Assembly (NCBI GenBank): GCA_963676355.1
Contig: OY781093.1
Span: forward strand, 1,178,001-1,242,000
DNA from: JAGLOK01 sp963676355
Lineage (GTDB): Bacteria; Bacillota; Clostridia; Christensenellales; UMGS416
Reading direction: 5' to 3'
DNA length: 64,000 bases
Made by a program: the position numbers and the translations under genes. Positions 35,386 through 44,969 of this stretch are shown one piece after another. Within the stretch, counting starts at the first letter, position 1. The number at the start of each line of letters is the position of its first letter. The notes beneath the pieces are model-generated. The model was not told the DNA's origin and did not search any database. It saw only the letters and a program-made list of their open reading frames with translations.

Positions 35386-36996
35386 ATGTTTCCAAAGAAA
35401 TTGAATAAAGAGGTAATATGCAGCGGGGATGAACCTGTGGTACAGACCAAAGCTGGAAAGCTCAGCGGGAGGTTTGTGGAAGATACATATATCTTCAGGG
35501 GGATAAAGTATGCTGACGCAAAGCGCTTTCAGATGCCTGAGGAAGTAAAGCCGTGGGATGGCGTAAAAGAGGCCATCGTTTATGGCCCGGTGTGTTGCGA
35601 AACTGGCAACACCATACCACATGATGAAGCATTGGTTCCGCATTATTTTTTCCCTCAGGATGAAAACTGCCAATACATAAATGTATGGACTCAGAGCATA
35701 AAAAAAGAAGCAAAGAAGCCTGTTATGGTATGGATACACGGAGGAGGATTTGTTTCTGGATCAAGCTGTGAGCAGTTTGCATATGACGGAGAAAATCTTT
35801 CGCAAAATCAGGATGTGGTTGTTGTGAGCCTTAATCATAGGCTTAACCTTCTTGGATTTTTAAACCTTGCAGAGTACGGTGAAAAATATCGCTATAGCGG
35901 AAACGCGGGAATGGCGGATATAGTGATGGCGCTTGAGTGGATTCGCGACAATATAGAGGCTTTTGGAGGCGACCCGAACAATGTTACGCTTCTAGGGCAT
36001 TCCGGAGGCGGGGGAAAGCTTGCGACATTGTTGCAGATGCCTGCGGCTGACGGATTGTTCCATAAAGCGATAATATTCAGCGGTGTCATCAACAATAAAA
36101 AGGATATAACAGTAGAGCAGTCTGCAAAGCTTGCAGAGCTGACGTTGGCAGAGCTTGGCATATCTCGCGACAGCATAGAAGAAATTGAGAGCGTTCCATA
36201 TTATGTGCTTGCAAGAGCGGTCTCAGAAGCCGCTGCAAAGATTGAACCTGGTCAAAGCATGGCTTTTGTTATGGGACCTGTGCGCGACGGTGAATATTAT
36301 GTGGGGCATCCATTGGAAGTGGGTTTCCGCGAGGAAACAAAGAACATACCGCTTATCTTGGGAAGTGTATTAGCAGAATTCGGGCATAATCACAGCGTAG
36401 TGCTTGCTGAAGGCAGTAAAAACACATGGGACGAAGAACTCAAAGCAAAGCTTATGGACGCGATGTATGAAGAACGCGCAAATGATATTTTAGAAGCTTT
36501 CAAAAAAGCATATCCCAACAAGAACACTGTCGATGCTCTTTATGTGGATAAAGTTATGAGAAAGGGCAATATAGACTTTACAAGGCTTAGGGTAAATTCA
36601 GACTGTGAAGATATATATAGCTTTGTATTTTGCCTTGAAAGCCCGTTTAATGACGGAACTGTTCCTTGGCACGGTGCTGAGCTGCCATATGTATTTTACA
36701 ATGCGGAATGCATGCCTACATCATTTATACCTGGTGTGACTTCAAAGCTACAGGATATATTGGGCGGTGCTTGCGCCGAGTTTGCCAGAACTGGCGATCC
36801 GAACAATGATAAAACACCGAAGTGGCTGCCAATGGAAAAGGATAGGGATGTTACTATGATTTTCGATAGGGAGACCGAACTTCGATTCGATCACGATGCT
36901 GAGCTGATTGACCTTATTCCGGATGCCAATCTGATGAAGGTTATGGGCAGACGCCCGAAGCCCGTACTGGGCGGCGGACCTAGACAGTCGCTGTAA
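35386..36996 (+). CDS. Type-B carboxylesterase, copy 1
   Basis: 536 residues from the ATG at 35386 (AGGAGG 5 bp upstream; the adjoining ATG at 35383 is also possible). Type-B carboxylesterase/para-nitrobenzyl esterase fold. Features: VWIHGGGFVSGSS oxyanion hole, nucleophile elbow GHSGGG in NVTLLGHSGGGGK (normally GESAGG), catalytic His in VPWHGAELPYVF. No signal peptide. It probably hydrolyses an aromatic or aliphatic ester of a sugar. Followed 42 bp later by a paralog with the same start and end motifs, so the pair arose by tandem duplication. Confidence 0.88.
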   Translation: MFPKKLNKEVICSGDEPVVQTKAGKLSGRFVEDTYIFRGIKYADAKRFQMPEEVKPWDGVKEAIVYGPVCCETGNTIPHDEALVPHYFFPQDENCQYINVWTQSIKKEAKKPVMVWIHGGGFVSGSSCEQFAYDGENLSQNQDVVVVSLNHRLNLLGFLNLAEYGEKYRYSGNAGMADIVMALEWIRDNIEAFGGDPNNVTLLGHSGGGGKLATLLQMPAADGLFHKAIIFSGVINNKKDITVEQSAKLAELTLAELGISRDSIEEIESVPYYVLARAVSEAAAKIEPGQSMAFVMGPVRDGEYYVGHPLEVGFREETKNIPLILGSVLAEFGHNHSVVLAEGSKNTWDEELKAKLMDAMYEERANDILEAFKKAYPNKNTVDALYVDKVMRKGNIDFTRLRVNSDCEDIYSFVFCLESPFNDGTVPWHGAELPYVFYNAECMPTSFIPGVTSKLQDILGGACAEFARTGDPNNDKTPKWLPMEKDRDVTMIFDRETELRFDHDAELIDLIPDANLMKVMGRRPKPVLGGGPRQSL

Positions 36997-37038
36997 TGCG
37001 CGGCAGCATAAAAAGACATTTTCAGGAGGAATACCGGC

Positions 37039-38634
37039 ATGTATATGCATAAATTAAAAAAACAGGTCATCTGTACATATGATAATCCAGTAGTCGAAAC
37101 GAAGTATGGAAAGCTGCGGGGAATGCAAGTAGATGACACATATATTTTTCGAGGCATAAAGTATGCGGATGCAAAGCGCTTTCATATGCCTGAAGAGCCA
37201 GAATCATGGACAGGAACAAAGAGTGCGCTGACATTCGGCTATACATGCTCGGAGTTTAATACACCTGTTCCGTTTGACGAGCCTTATGTGCCTCACTTTT
37301 TCTATCCTCAAAGTGAGCACTGCCAATACTTAAACATCTGGACTCAGAGCATTGATTCAAATGCGAAAAAGCCTGTGATGGTATGGCTTCACGGAGGTGG
37401 ATGGTTCAGTGGATCGAGCATTGAGATATTTTCATATGACGGTGCGAACCTTTCGGAGTTTGGCGATGTCGTTGTTGTATCGCTGAATCATCGTTTGAAT
37501 GTTTTGGGTTTCATGGATCTTTCTGATTACGGAGAGGAATATGAAAACTCCGCTAATGCAGGGCTTGCAGACCTAGTGGCGGCGCTTAAATGGATAAAAG
37601 AAAATATTGCGGGATTTGGAGGCGACCCTGATAACGTAACCATCTTTGGGCAATCGGGCGGCGGAACTAAAGTTGTATCACTTTTGCAGACGCCTGAAGC
37701 GGATGGATTGTTTCACAAGGCTATTATGCAAAGCGGCGGAGGGACTGGTATGACAGTTGACCCTTCTATTACAAAACGCTTTACAAAACTTGTTTTGGGA
37801 TATCTTAATATCAAACCCGATGAGATAGAGAAAATTGAAGAAGTTCACTACTATGACCTCGCACAGGCTGCAGGTAAGGCGATATGGGATATAAACCAGA
37901 GCGGGGAAAGACATAACTTTGGACCTTTTACGGATGGAAAATATTTTATGGGACATCCTGCCGAAACTGGATTCAGAAAAGAAACAGCTAATGTGCCGAT
38001 GCTTATGGGAACTGTTCTTGGTGAATTTACGCACAATTATAATGTGAAGCTTGCCGAAGGATATAAGAACGAGTGGAGCGAGGAGAAAAAAGCTGAACTT
38101 ATACGAAAACATTTCGGCAAGGACAGCGATAGGATTCTCGAGCTTTTCAAAAAAGCGTATCCCGACCGCAATACGGCAGACGTTTTGTTCATAGACCACA
38201 CTAAAAGAAAAGAATTTATAGCTCTATCAAAATTACGTGCGCAGTGCGGAGGAGCAAAAATATATAACTGGATGTTTAATCTGGAATCACCGTTTAATAA
38301 AGGGACTATGCCTTGGCACAATGCGGAGGAACCTTATGTTTTCCATAATGCTCAATACATAGAATCCGCTTACATACCTGGAGTGAGTGAAAAACTGCAA
38401 GATGAAATGTGCGGTGCTTGGGTGAGCTTTGCCTATACTGGGGATCCAAACCATAAAGGTCTCCCTGAATGGCCGCCGGTTAAGCCGGATAAATTGCCGA
38501 CGATGCTGTTTGACAGAAAGAGTGAAGCGCGTACAGACCATGATAAAGAATTGATTAACACGATTGTGGATATCCCTTGGGGATTTCCGGGGCCCAAAAA
38601 CATGATAGCTATATTCGGTATAGAGCCATCATAA
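37039..38634 (+). CDS. Type-B carboxylesterase, copy 2
   Basis: 531 residues; AGGAGG before the ATG. Paralog of the preceding gene (shared TYIFRGIKYADAKRF, PQxExCQYxNxWTQSI and GGxPNVT-like segments). Oxyanion hole VWLHGGGWFSGSS, nucleophile elbow GQSGGG, catalytic His in MPWHNAEEPYVFHN. Cytoplasmic. The replacement GESAGG to GQSGGG or GHSGGG in both copies marks a separate subgroup. Differences lie mainly in the acyl-pocket region (about residues 230-330), consistent with a different acyl preference. Confidence 0.88.
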   Translation: MYMHKLKKQVICTYDNPVVETKYGKLRGMQVDDTYIFRGIKYADAKRFHMPEEPESWTGTKSALTFGYTCSEFNTPVPFDEPYVPHFFYPQSEHCQYLNIWTQSIDSNAKKPVMVWLHGGGWFSGSSIEIFSYDGANLSEFGDVVVVSLNHRLNVLGFMDLSDYGEEYENSANAGLADLVAALKWIKENIAGFGGDPDNVTIFGQSGGGTKVVSLLQTPEADGLFHKAIMQSGGGTGMTVDPSITKRFTKLVLGYLNIKPDEIEKIEEVHYYDLAQAAGKAIWDINQSGERHNFGPFTDGKYFMGHPAETGFRKETANVPMLMGTVLGEFTHNYNVKLAEGYKNEWSEEKKAELIRKHFGKDSDRILELFKKAYPDRNTADVLFIDHTKRKEFIALSKLRAQCGGAKIYNWMFNLESPFNKGTMPWHNAEEPYVFHNAQYIESAYIPGVSEKLQDEMCGAWVSFAYTGDPNHKGLPEWPPVKPDKLPTMLFDRKSEARTDHDKELINTIVDIPWGFPGPKNMIAIFGIEPS

Positions 38635-38717
38635 AGTTTGTGGCTGAAGATGGATTTTTAGCGACTTATTTGGAATTATGAAGAAACAATTATTTATTTT
38701 AATAGGAGGAATACTAT

Positions 38718-39494
38718 ATGTCTTACATTGAATTTAATGCTTTGTCTGTACCTCTGGGAGGCTCATTTTCTGCAAAAGTGTTTGCGCCTGAAATGAACGG
38801 GCTATATCTGGATGACGCACAGCATGAAAAACGCTATCCAGTTTTGTGGCTGTTGCATGACGACGGAGGCACAGCGCTTGACTGGCTGAGGACGCCGGCA
38901 GAACAATGCGCCATCGATAACGGGATAATCATCGTGGCTCCTGATATCGGGCATACACTGACTACTAACATGGATTACGGTCCTGAATATGAAAAGTACC
39001 TTTGCGAAGAGCTGCAGGGAATATGCCGCAATACTTTCCCGATTTCAGATGATTTGTCACTCAACTGGATAGGCGGCGTGGGAACAGGCGCATATGGCGC
39101 TGCTAAAATGGCGATAAAGTATCCAGAAGCATACTCAAAATGCATACTATTTGATGGATATATTGACATGAAAAAAATGTGCGACAAGGCAATAAAAGGG
39201 CAGCCACTCGGTATCACACACAATAAGGCATCGCTTGAAGCCGTGTTCGGCGACTTAACTAAATTTGAAGGAAGCAAAAATGATATTTTTGCATTGGCTT
39301 CCGAAGTAGACTCGGGTGAATTTTTCATCACTTGTTCAAAAGAGGCTGACAACTTTAAAGAGTATGAGAGCTTTGCAAAATTGTTGGGAGACAGGGCGAA
39401 ATTTGAGCCCGGAAACCAGAAGCCGCACGACAGTGTTTTGGAAGAACAACTTCCCAAGGCTGTAGACTGGCTTTGCAAAAAGACACTTTTATAA
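38718..39494 (+). CDS. CE1-like protein lacking the nucleophile serine (probable pseudoenzyme)
   Basis: 258 residues, clear relative of the CE1 proteins at 17532, 29896 and 39507 over its whole length (RYPVLWLLHDDGGTALDWLR, FPISDDLSLNWIGG, WLC tail). The nucleophile elbow, GLSMG or GFSMG in the others, reads GVGTG here: residue 122 is Gly, codon GGA at 39081-39083, which needs at least two base changes from Ser. The oxyanion HGG is HDD. The gene has no stops or frameshifts and an excellent ribosome site (GGAGG), so it is maintained. It may bind sugars or regulate or stabilise the active esterase encoded 12 bp downstream (inference). Confidence 0.8.
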   Translation: MSYIEFNALSVPLGGSFSAKVFAPEMNGLYLDDAQHEKRYPVLWLLHDDGGTALDWLRTPAEQCAIDNGIIIVAPDIGHTLTTNMDYGPEYEKYLCEELQGICRNTFPISDDLSLNWIGGVGTGAYGAAKMAIKYPEAYSKCILFDGYIDMKKMCDKAIKGQPLGITHNKASLEAVFGDLTKFEGSKNDIFALASEVDSGEFFITCSKEADNFKEYESFAKLLGDRAKFEPGNQKPHDSVLEEQLPKAVDWLCKKTLL

Positions 39495-39506
39495 TGGGAG
39501 GATATC

Positions 39507-40316
39507 ATGGCTAATATTAGATTATATTATTTTTCTGAAGCTTTAAATATGAAAGTCGGGGTCAATGTAATCATTCCCGAAAACACATGGGGCAGTTCGC
39601 TTGCCGACAGACCAAAAGGATACCGTTATCCGGTGCTTTGGCTTCAGTCGGGCGGCGGCTTTGACTATACCGACTGGCAGCGCTACACAGCAATCGAGCT
39701 GTATGCCGCAGAAGCCGGAGTGGCAGTTGTCTGCAGCGGAACATATTGCTCAGGATATATGGACACAAAGCATGGCGACTTTAAATACTTTACCCAACTT
39801 TCCATCGAGACTCCCAAAGTTGTTCGTCACCTTTTCCCACTGTCTGAAGACCCTAAGGAAAATTACATCGCAGGCTTTTCCATGGGAGGCTACGGCTCAC
39901 TTAAATGGATGCTTCGCGACCCGGAAAAATTCGCGGCGATAGGATGCTTCTCGGGCGTAAAAAACATGGTAGAGTTCTTGCCGGATGAAGAGGACAAAAA
40001 CATGGACTTTTACATGTTCCCGTTTGCTTTTGGCAAGAAGTCAAACATCAAAGATACGCAAGATGACGTTGAGTATATGTTTAAAAAACAGATAGCGGCA
40101 GGAAAGAAAATGCCCAGAGGCTATATGGCAACAGGTGTGGAAGACACACATTACGAGGACAACGTGCGTTATATGAATATGTATCGTGACTTTGGATTTG
40201 AGTTCGAATATATAGTAGACCATGGCGCTCATAACTGGGAATATTGCGACCGACATGTGAAGAAATTCCTTGACTGGCTGGATATAAAGGACACACATCG
40301 GAGAAATGTTGAATAA
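39507..40316 (+). CDS. CE1-type esterase (feruloyl/acetyl esterase-like)
   Basis: 269 residues; GGGAGG site before the ATG. CE1/EstA fold with the nucleophile elbow GFSMGG (Ser125), catalytic His probably in VDHGAHNWEYCDRH near residue 245 and acidic residue in TGVEDTHYED. The usual HG oxyanion motif reads LWLQSGGGFDYTDW, an oddity shared by no other member here. No signal peptide. Lies directly after the serine-less relative, suggesting the two products may act as a pair. Confidence 0.85.
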   Translation: MANIRLYYFSEALNMKVGVNVIIPENTWGSSLADRPKGYRYPVLWLQSGGGFDYTDWQRYTAIELYAAEAGVAVVCSGTYCSGYMDTKHGDFKYFTQLSIETPKVVRHLFPLSEDPKENYIAGFSMGGYGSLKWMLRDPEKFAAIGCFSGVKNMVEFLPDEEDKNMDFYMFPFAFGKKSNIKDTQDDVEYMFKKQIAAGKKMPRGYMATGVEDTHYEDNVRYMNMYRDFGFEFEYIVDHGAHNWEYCDRHVKKFLDWLDIKDTHRRNVE

Positions 40317-40331
40317 GAAAGGATGGATGAT

Positions 40332-41846
40332 ATGAATACAAAAGTTATTATACCTCCGGGAACACCGGATGATGACAACAGGGATTATTTGCCTGAGGGT
40401 CTTAAAGGTACGGATATAGTAGTAAACGAAAACGGCAATAACTCACGACCTTACCCTAAGCGTTTAAAGGAATATAGTGGCGTTATTTTAAAGAACGGCG
40501 AAGAAGATACGTGGTATGAGTATGTGCCTGAAGGTTATGACCCATCCAAGAAAACTCCGCTTGTTGTAAGCCTCCACGGAGGACTTATGACTGGCTGGGG
40601 ACAGGCTGTTTATACATCATGGACAATGATGGCAGACAGGGACAATTTCATCGTGCTTTTCCCGAACGCTCACAGCGAGAGGGTATGGTCTATAACATGG
40701 ACAAACTGGGAACACCACCCGAAAAAAGAGGATATGCAGGGACCTGCACCGATAAACGATGCACCGAAGACGCCTGAAGAAAATCTGGACAATCAATTGT
40801 TGCTTGGCCTTATAGACCTTATGAAGTCCAAATATAACATTGATGAAAGCAGAATATACATGCAGGGCATGTCGATGGGCAACCTTATGACAGCACAGTT
40901 TTCCAGAAACTTTGGTGATATACTCGCAGGTGCGGGCGGCTCGGGAGCTGCAACATTCCTGCCTGAGCTTTTTGAAGAAGACGGTACGATAATAAACCGC
41001 GCAGGGCATGTTCCTTTCTGGCAAACGAGACCGGAGCTTAACAATATACCTGAACGCAAAGAGCTTGCACTTAAAGTGCACAAGTATAACAGACTCTACT
41101 GGATGAAGCTTGACGAGTGCGAGGACTTGCCGGAGATAAGCATACAGGGCGAGCATAACTTAGCTTTTTACAAAGGCAAAAAGGGCGGCATGGTATATCT
41201 TGATATTAAAAATCGTGACCACGGGCAGTCGCTGGATGACGCTGCGCTTGTGTGGGACTATTTCTTTTCGGGACTGCGTAGGGAAGAAGATGGCTCAATC
41301 ACTGTTACGGATTCATATCTGCCCAAAAAAGGCGATGAATTTGCGATATCTGTAGCGGATGGATGTAAGATGGCATGGGTAAATAACAAACCTGTGGAAA
41401 TGTCCGCACCTGCGATTAAATGGCAGAAGCTTAAATATCATGGGCTGGACGGCGGTCAGAAGGTTCGCGGCGAATATATCTGCGTACCGCTATCGTTTAT
41501 AGCGAAGGCGTTTGGCGAGAAACTTGAGGTAAGCGAGGATACTTTATCTGCGGAGCTTCATTTGAAAGACGGGCGCAATCTTCAGTTTGCTCGGGGTAGC
41601 ATCGGCTGTGTGATTGATAATACAGTCCGCTGTATGTACTGTGAAGCGCTTCACAGATCAGGCGAGCTTTATGTGCCGTTTGATTGGTTTGCAAAGGCTG
41701 TTTATAACTTGCATGTATCGGAATGCGATGATGTATTATACGCTACAGATCATTTCTCTGAGCTATCATTGAACATGGCTGACCTTATTCGCGACATACT
41801 AAAGGGCGAAGCAGTACCTGAAGACTTTGGTGACGTTTCAAAGTAA
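40332..41846 (+). CDS. Two-domain CE1-like esterase, family member 5 of 6
   Basis: 504 residues from the ATG at 40332; the ATG at 40323 overlaps the ribosome site itself. Same build as members 1-4: TPDDDNRDYLPEGLKG segment, hydrolase with SLHGGLMTGWGQ, GMSMGN elbow and KNRDHGQS, and a C-terminal copper-amine-oxidase-N-like domain. Members 5 and 6 form their own subgroup: YEYVPxxYDPSKKTPLV, WQxRPELNxxP, GGQKVRGEY and a short C-terminal extension of about 15 residues absent from 1-4. Cytoplasmic. Starts 15 bp after the CE1 gene, so it is in the same operon. Confidence 0.8.
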   Translation: MNTKVIIPPGTPDDDNRDYLPEGLKGTDIVVNENGNNSRPYPKRLKEYSGVILKNGEEDTWYEYVPEGYDPSKKTPLVVSLHGGLMTGWGQAVYTSWTMMADRDNFIVLFPNAHSERVWSITWTNWEHHPKKEDMQGPAPINDAPKTPEENLDNQLLLGLIDLMKSKYNIDESRIYMQGMSMGNLMTAQFSRNFGDILAGAGGSGAATFLPELFEEDGTIINRAGHVPFWQTRPELNNIPERKELALKVHKYNRLYWMKLDECEDLPEISIQGEHNLAFYKGKKGGMVYLDIKNRDHGQSLDDAALVWDYFFSGLRREEDGSITVTDSYLPKKGDEFAISVADGCKMAWVNNKPVEMSAPAIKWQKLKYHGLDGGQKVRGEYICVPLSFIAKAFGEKLEVSEDTLSAELHLKDGRNLQFARGSIGCVIDNTVRCMYCEALHRSGELYVPFDWFAKAVYNLHVSECDDVLYATDHFSELSLNMADLIRDILKGEAVPEDFGDVSK

Positions 41847-41858
41847 AGGATATTTGTT

Positions 41859-43373
41859 ATGAAACAAAGAATAAAAATTCTTCCGGGAACACCGGATGAT
41901 GATAACCGCGAGTATCTGCCGGAAAGTATAAAAACGACAGATATCGTGGTAAATGAGAATGGCAATAACTCGCAGGTATATCCCGAAAGGCTAACAGAGC
42001 ATAGGGAAGTTTTGGCGGACGGGTTGGAAGACGTATGGTATGAATATGTGCCACAAAGCTATGATCCGTCCAAGAAAACTCCGCTGGTTCTTGGAATGCA
42101 CGGCGGGCTTATGACTGGATGGGGACATGCCATTTACACCTCGTGGACAATGATGGCTGACCGCGACGGCTTTATCTGCGTATTTCCGAATGCAAACAGC
42201 CGCAGGCTTTGGATAGTGGAGTGCTCTGACGAGGATGCAGACCCTAAGACGCTCGAAAAGAATCCCAAAGCTATTATCATGAACAAATCGCCGGAAAAAA
42301 TCGAAGACAATCATGATATAAAGTTTTTGCTTGCTTTGATTGAGCGGACTAAGAGTAAGTATAATATTGATGAAGGCAGAATTTTTATGCAGGGAATGTC
42401 ACTGGGCAACATGATGACTGGGCTTTTTTGCCGGTATTTCGGAAATATACTGGCGGGAGCGGCCGGCGCAGGCGGGCCGTCGGATCTATCTTTGATTTTT
42501 GATAAAGATGGACGGATTATAAACCACGCAGGACATCTTGCCATATGGCAGTCAAGGCCGGAGCTTAACGGGATGCCTCCGGGCAAATGGTTTAATGAAC
42601 ATGACTTTAACACTTATAACAGATTATACTGGATGAGGATAAACGGATGTGACCCTATTCCGCAGATAAGTATAAAGGGCGAGTATAACTTTGCTTTTTA
42701 TAAAGGTGAAAAAGCGGACTTGGTTTACATGGAAATTAAAAACCGTGACCACGGGCAGACGCTGGATGATGCGGCACTTGTATGGGACTACTTTTTCTCA
42801 GGAGTCAGAAGACAAGAAGATGGTACAATAGCGTATACAAAAACCGCGGAGGAAAGAACAGGAGATTCCTTTGCAATCGCGTTTGCAGACGGCTGTGACA
42901 AAGTGTGGCTGAATAATGCTGTTACTGAGATGACATCGCCTGCGCTTAGATGGCAAAAGCTTAAATATCATGGGCTTGACGGAGGACAAAAAGTCCGCGG
43001 AGAGTATTTATGCGTGCCTTTGTCGTTTCTTGCCAAGGTGTTTGAAGCAAAATACGAACCAAGCGAAGATACTCTTTCGGCAGTACTTTATCTTAAGGAC
43101 GGAAGAAGGCTTCAGTTCGCGCGTGGAAGCATCGGCTGCGTTATGGATGAAACGATCAGATGCATGTACTGTGAAGCGTTGCATCGCAATAATGAGCTTT
43201 TGGTTTCAGTTGAATGGTTTTGCCGCGCAATCTATAATTTACATGTGTCTAGATATGACGATGTGGTTTATGTGACCGATCATTTTTCAAGCCTTGCAAT
43301 GAACATGGCGGATGTGATACGCGAACTGCTTCAAGGAAAGCCTGTGCCGGAAGGCTACGAATCATGGTTATGA
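41859..43373 (+). CDS. Two-domain CE1-like esterase, family member 6 of 6
   Basis: 504 residues, AAAGGA site, 12 bp after member 5. Nucleophile elbow GMSLGN instead of GMSMGN, His in KNRDHGQT, oxyanion GMHGGLMTGWGH. C-terminal domain with KVWLNNAVTEMTSP and the final ELLVSVEWFCRAIYN; here LYVP, conserved in the other five, is LLVS. Pairwise similarity to member 5 is highest. The six-copy family in one locus with one structural plan points to diversification for several related esters. Confidence 0.8.
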   Translation: MKQRIKILPGTPDDDNREYLPESIKTTDIVVNENGNNSQVYPERLTEHREVLADGLEDVWYEYVPQSYDPSKKTPLVLGMHGGLMTGWGHAIYTSWTMMADRDGFICVFPNANSRRLWIVECSDEDADPKTLEKNPKAIIMNKSPEKIEDNHDIKFLLALIERTKSKYNIDEGRIFMQGMSLGNMMTGLFCRYFGNILAGAAGAGGPSDLSLIFDKDGRIINHAGHLAIWQSRPELNGMPPGKWFNEHDFNTYNRLYWMRINGCDPIPQISIKGEYNFAFYKGEKADLVYMEIKNRDHGQTLDDAALVWDYFFSGVRRQEDGTIAYTKTAEERTGDSFAIAFADGCDKVWLNNAVTEMTSPALRWQKLKYHGLDGGQKVRGEYLCVPLSFLAKVFEAKYEPSEDTLSAVLYLKDGRRLQFARGSIGCVMDETIRCMYCEALHRNNELLVSVEWFCRAIYNLHVSRYDDVVYVTDHFSSLAMNMADVIRELLQGKPVPEGYESWL

Positions 43374-43388
43374 CAACAGGAGGAAAAG

Positions 43389-44510
43389 ATGGAGAATAAA
43401 ATAAAGGCAATTACTTCTTACACTTATGTAGGAGATTTCGGGCAGATGGCAGAACGTTTTGAGCTTACCTGCGAAAAAGCACCAGAGAAGGTGGAAGCCT
43501 CTGATTTCAAAATCGTGGGCAGTAGGAAAGATATAAGCGGGAAAATACCGTCAGAAGGTGTGACGGCTGCTCATGTAGATGGAAATAAGCTTGTTCTTGA
43601 AGTTGATCCATTTGTTTACAGAACAGATTTTTCTTTATCAGGAGAAAAATCTGCAAAAGGATATTCATTTACTAAGAATGACGTAACAGATATTGTTACG
43701 AAAACGGTTGATGAGTTTGATTACTGCAATGAAGATGGGGTGCTCTACAGACTATTCAGACCTGAAGCTAACGGTCCGCGTCCGCTGGTTTTGTTTCTCC
43801 ACGGAGGCGGTGAGTGCGGCTCTGATAATAAAGCGCAGATGTGGGGAACTATGGGGGCTGCAACTCTTGCGGAGCGCTGGCCGGATATGTATGTAATGGC
43901 GCCACAGGCACCCGATGGTGGAATTGCGATTGAAGAAAGAATAGCTATGCTTATAAAAAGCGAATTCAAGTTTGATGTCGTTGTAGGCAAGCCCACAGAA
44001 TCCGGCAAATATGATTATGGATGGAATCGCGATTATCTTTCAAATGTTTGCAGTGTAATAAGAAAGATGATATCAAAAGGAGAAGTTGACCCGAGCAGAG
44101 TTTATATAACCGGTATGAGCATGGGTGGAGCGGGAGTAATACGCACACTGTCAGTAGACCCAAGTCTTTTTGCTGCGGCAGCTCCGATATGCCCCAGCAT
44201 GAACGGAGAGACATATGCTATATTAAACAAGCTGCCGGATGTACCCACATGGATAAGCATGTCTTACATTGACCATCAGCAGGATAGGCATGCATATATT
44301 GTTCGTGCTGTACAAAGCCTGCTCTTAAATGAGGGGCGCGAAGTACGTCTTACAATTTTTACGCCAAAAGAGCTTGAAGAGTATGGCATAGGATGTCATC
44401 CTGATCTTACTTTTAAAGAAATGCTGGGAGAAAACCATAATTGCTGGACACTTACTCTTAGAAATGAGCACTGCATACTTGACTGGCTTATTTCAAACAG
44501 GAGAAATTAA
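43389..44510 (+). CDS. Alpha/beta esterase with N-terminal Ig-like domain
   Basis: 373 residues; AGGAGG before the ATG, 15 bp after the preceding gene. The first about 95 residues look like the Ig-like domain found in front of EstA-type esterases (GDFGQMAERFELTCEKAPE). Then an alpha/beta hydrolase: VLFLHGGGECGSDN oxyanion segment, nucleophile elbow TGMSMGG near residue 240, His probably in GENHNCWTLT. It lacks a signal peptide, unlike secreted relatives. Last gene of the esterase operon; a terminator follows. Substrate is unknown beyond being a carboxylic ester of probable carbohydrate origin. Confidence 0.82.
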   Translation: MENKIKAITSYTYVGDFGQMAERFELTCEKAPEKVEASDFKIVGSRKDISGKIPSEGVTAAHVDGNKLVLEVDPFVYRTDFSLSGEKSAKGYSFTKNDVTDIVTKTVDEFDYCNEDGVLYRLFRPEANGPRPLVLFLHGGGECGSDNKAQMWGTMGAATLAERWPDMYVMAPQAPDGGIAIEERIAMLIKSEFKFDVVVGKPTESGKYDYGWNRDYLSNVCSVIRKMISKGEVDPSRVYITGMSMGGAGVIRTLSVDPSLFAAAAPICPSMNGETYAILNKLPDVPTWISMSYIDHQQDRHAYIVRAVQSLLLNEGREVRLTIFTPKELEEYGIGCHPDLTFKEMLGENHNCWTLTLRNEHCILDWLISNRRN

Positions 44511-44614
44511 GAATAAAATGGTTTAGGACTGCCTGAAATTTAAGCAGAGATTATGAAAAGACATAGATAATATTAGAAATTCAATTTTGATTTATTTGCA
44601 AAAGACTTTAAAAC

Positions 44615-44646
44615 AAGCATGTCACTCGTGGCGTGCTTATTTTTTA
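44615..44646 (+). terminator. Rho-independent terminator of the esterase operon
   Basis: AAGCATGTCAC (44615-44625) pairs with GTGGCGTGCTT (44628-44638) with two G-T wobbles, followed by ATTTTTTATT. Confidence 0.85.
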
Positions 44647-44969
44647 TTATAGACAACATATATATAATTTCTTTGATACGTCTGTCAAGATGTACTGACA
44701 GTCGTTAAGGACATTCCGTAACATAAATAATTATATCTTTTATCACTTGACCTATTCCTAACGGAATCTTTTTGACATGCATCAATTTATATGCAAATTG
44801 TTTCTTGTTAATTAAAGAAGTAAGAGCTAAACTAGAAGTATGGCAAAACGGCTATAACGAATACCGTCGCCATAGAGTGCTGAACTAACTGATACGGGCA
44901 GAGGGTAGTCCAAAATAATCTATAGCACAAAAAATGAATATAAAAATATAATTATTAGGAGAGACTAAT
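44647..44969. other. Intergenic region with inverted repeats and IS debris
   Basis: No complete gene. CTGTCA/TGACAG (44682-44687 and 44696-44701) and ATTCCGT/ACGGAAT (44713-44719 and 44761-44767) are inverted pairs that may be operators of the GH31 gene. A transposase fragment lies at 44817-44895. GGAG before 44970 serves the GH31 start. Confidence 0.4.
44817..44895 (+). pseudogene. Fragment of an IS3-family transposase (OrfB C-terminus)
   Basis: The frame reads EVRAKLEVWQNGYNEYRRHRV before a stop. This matches the C-terminal signature of IS3-family OrfB proteins (A-x-K-L-E-x-W-x-x-x-Y-N-E-x-R-P-H). Only about 26 codons survive, with no visible terminal repeat, so it is an old relic of an insertion between the esterase operon and the GH31 gene. 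Confidence 0.6.
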
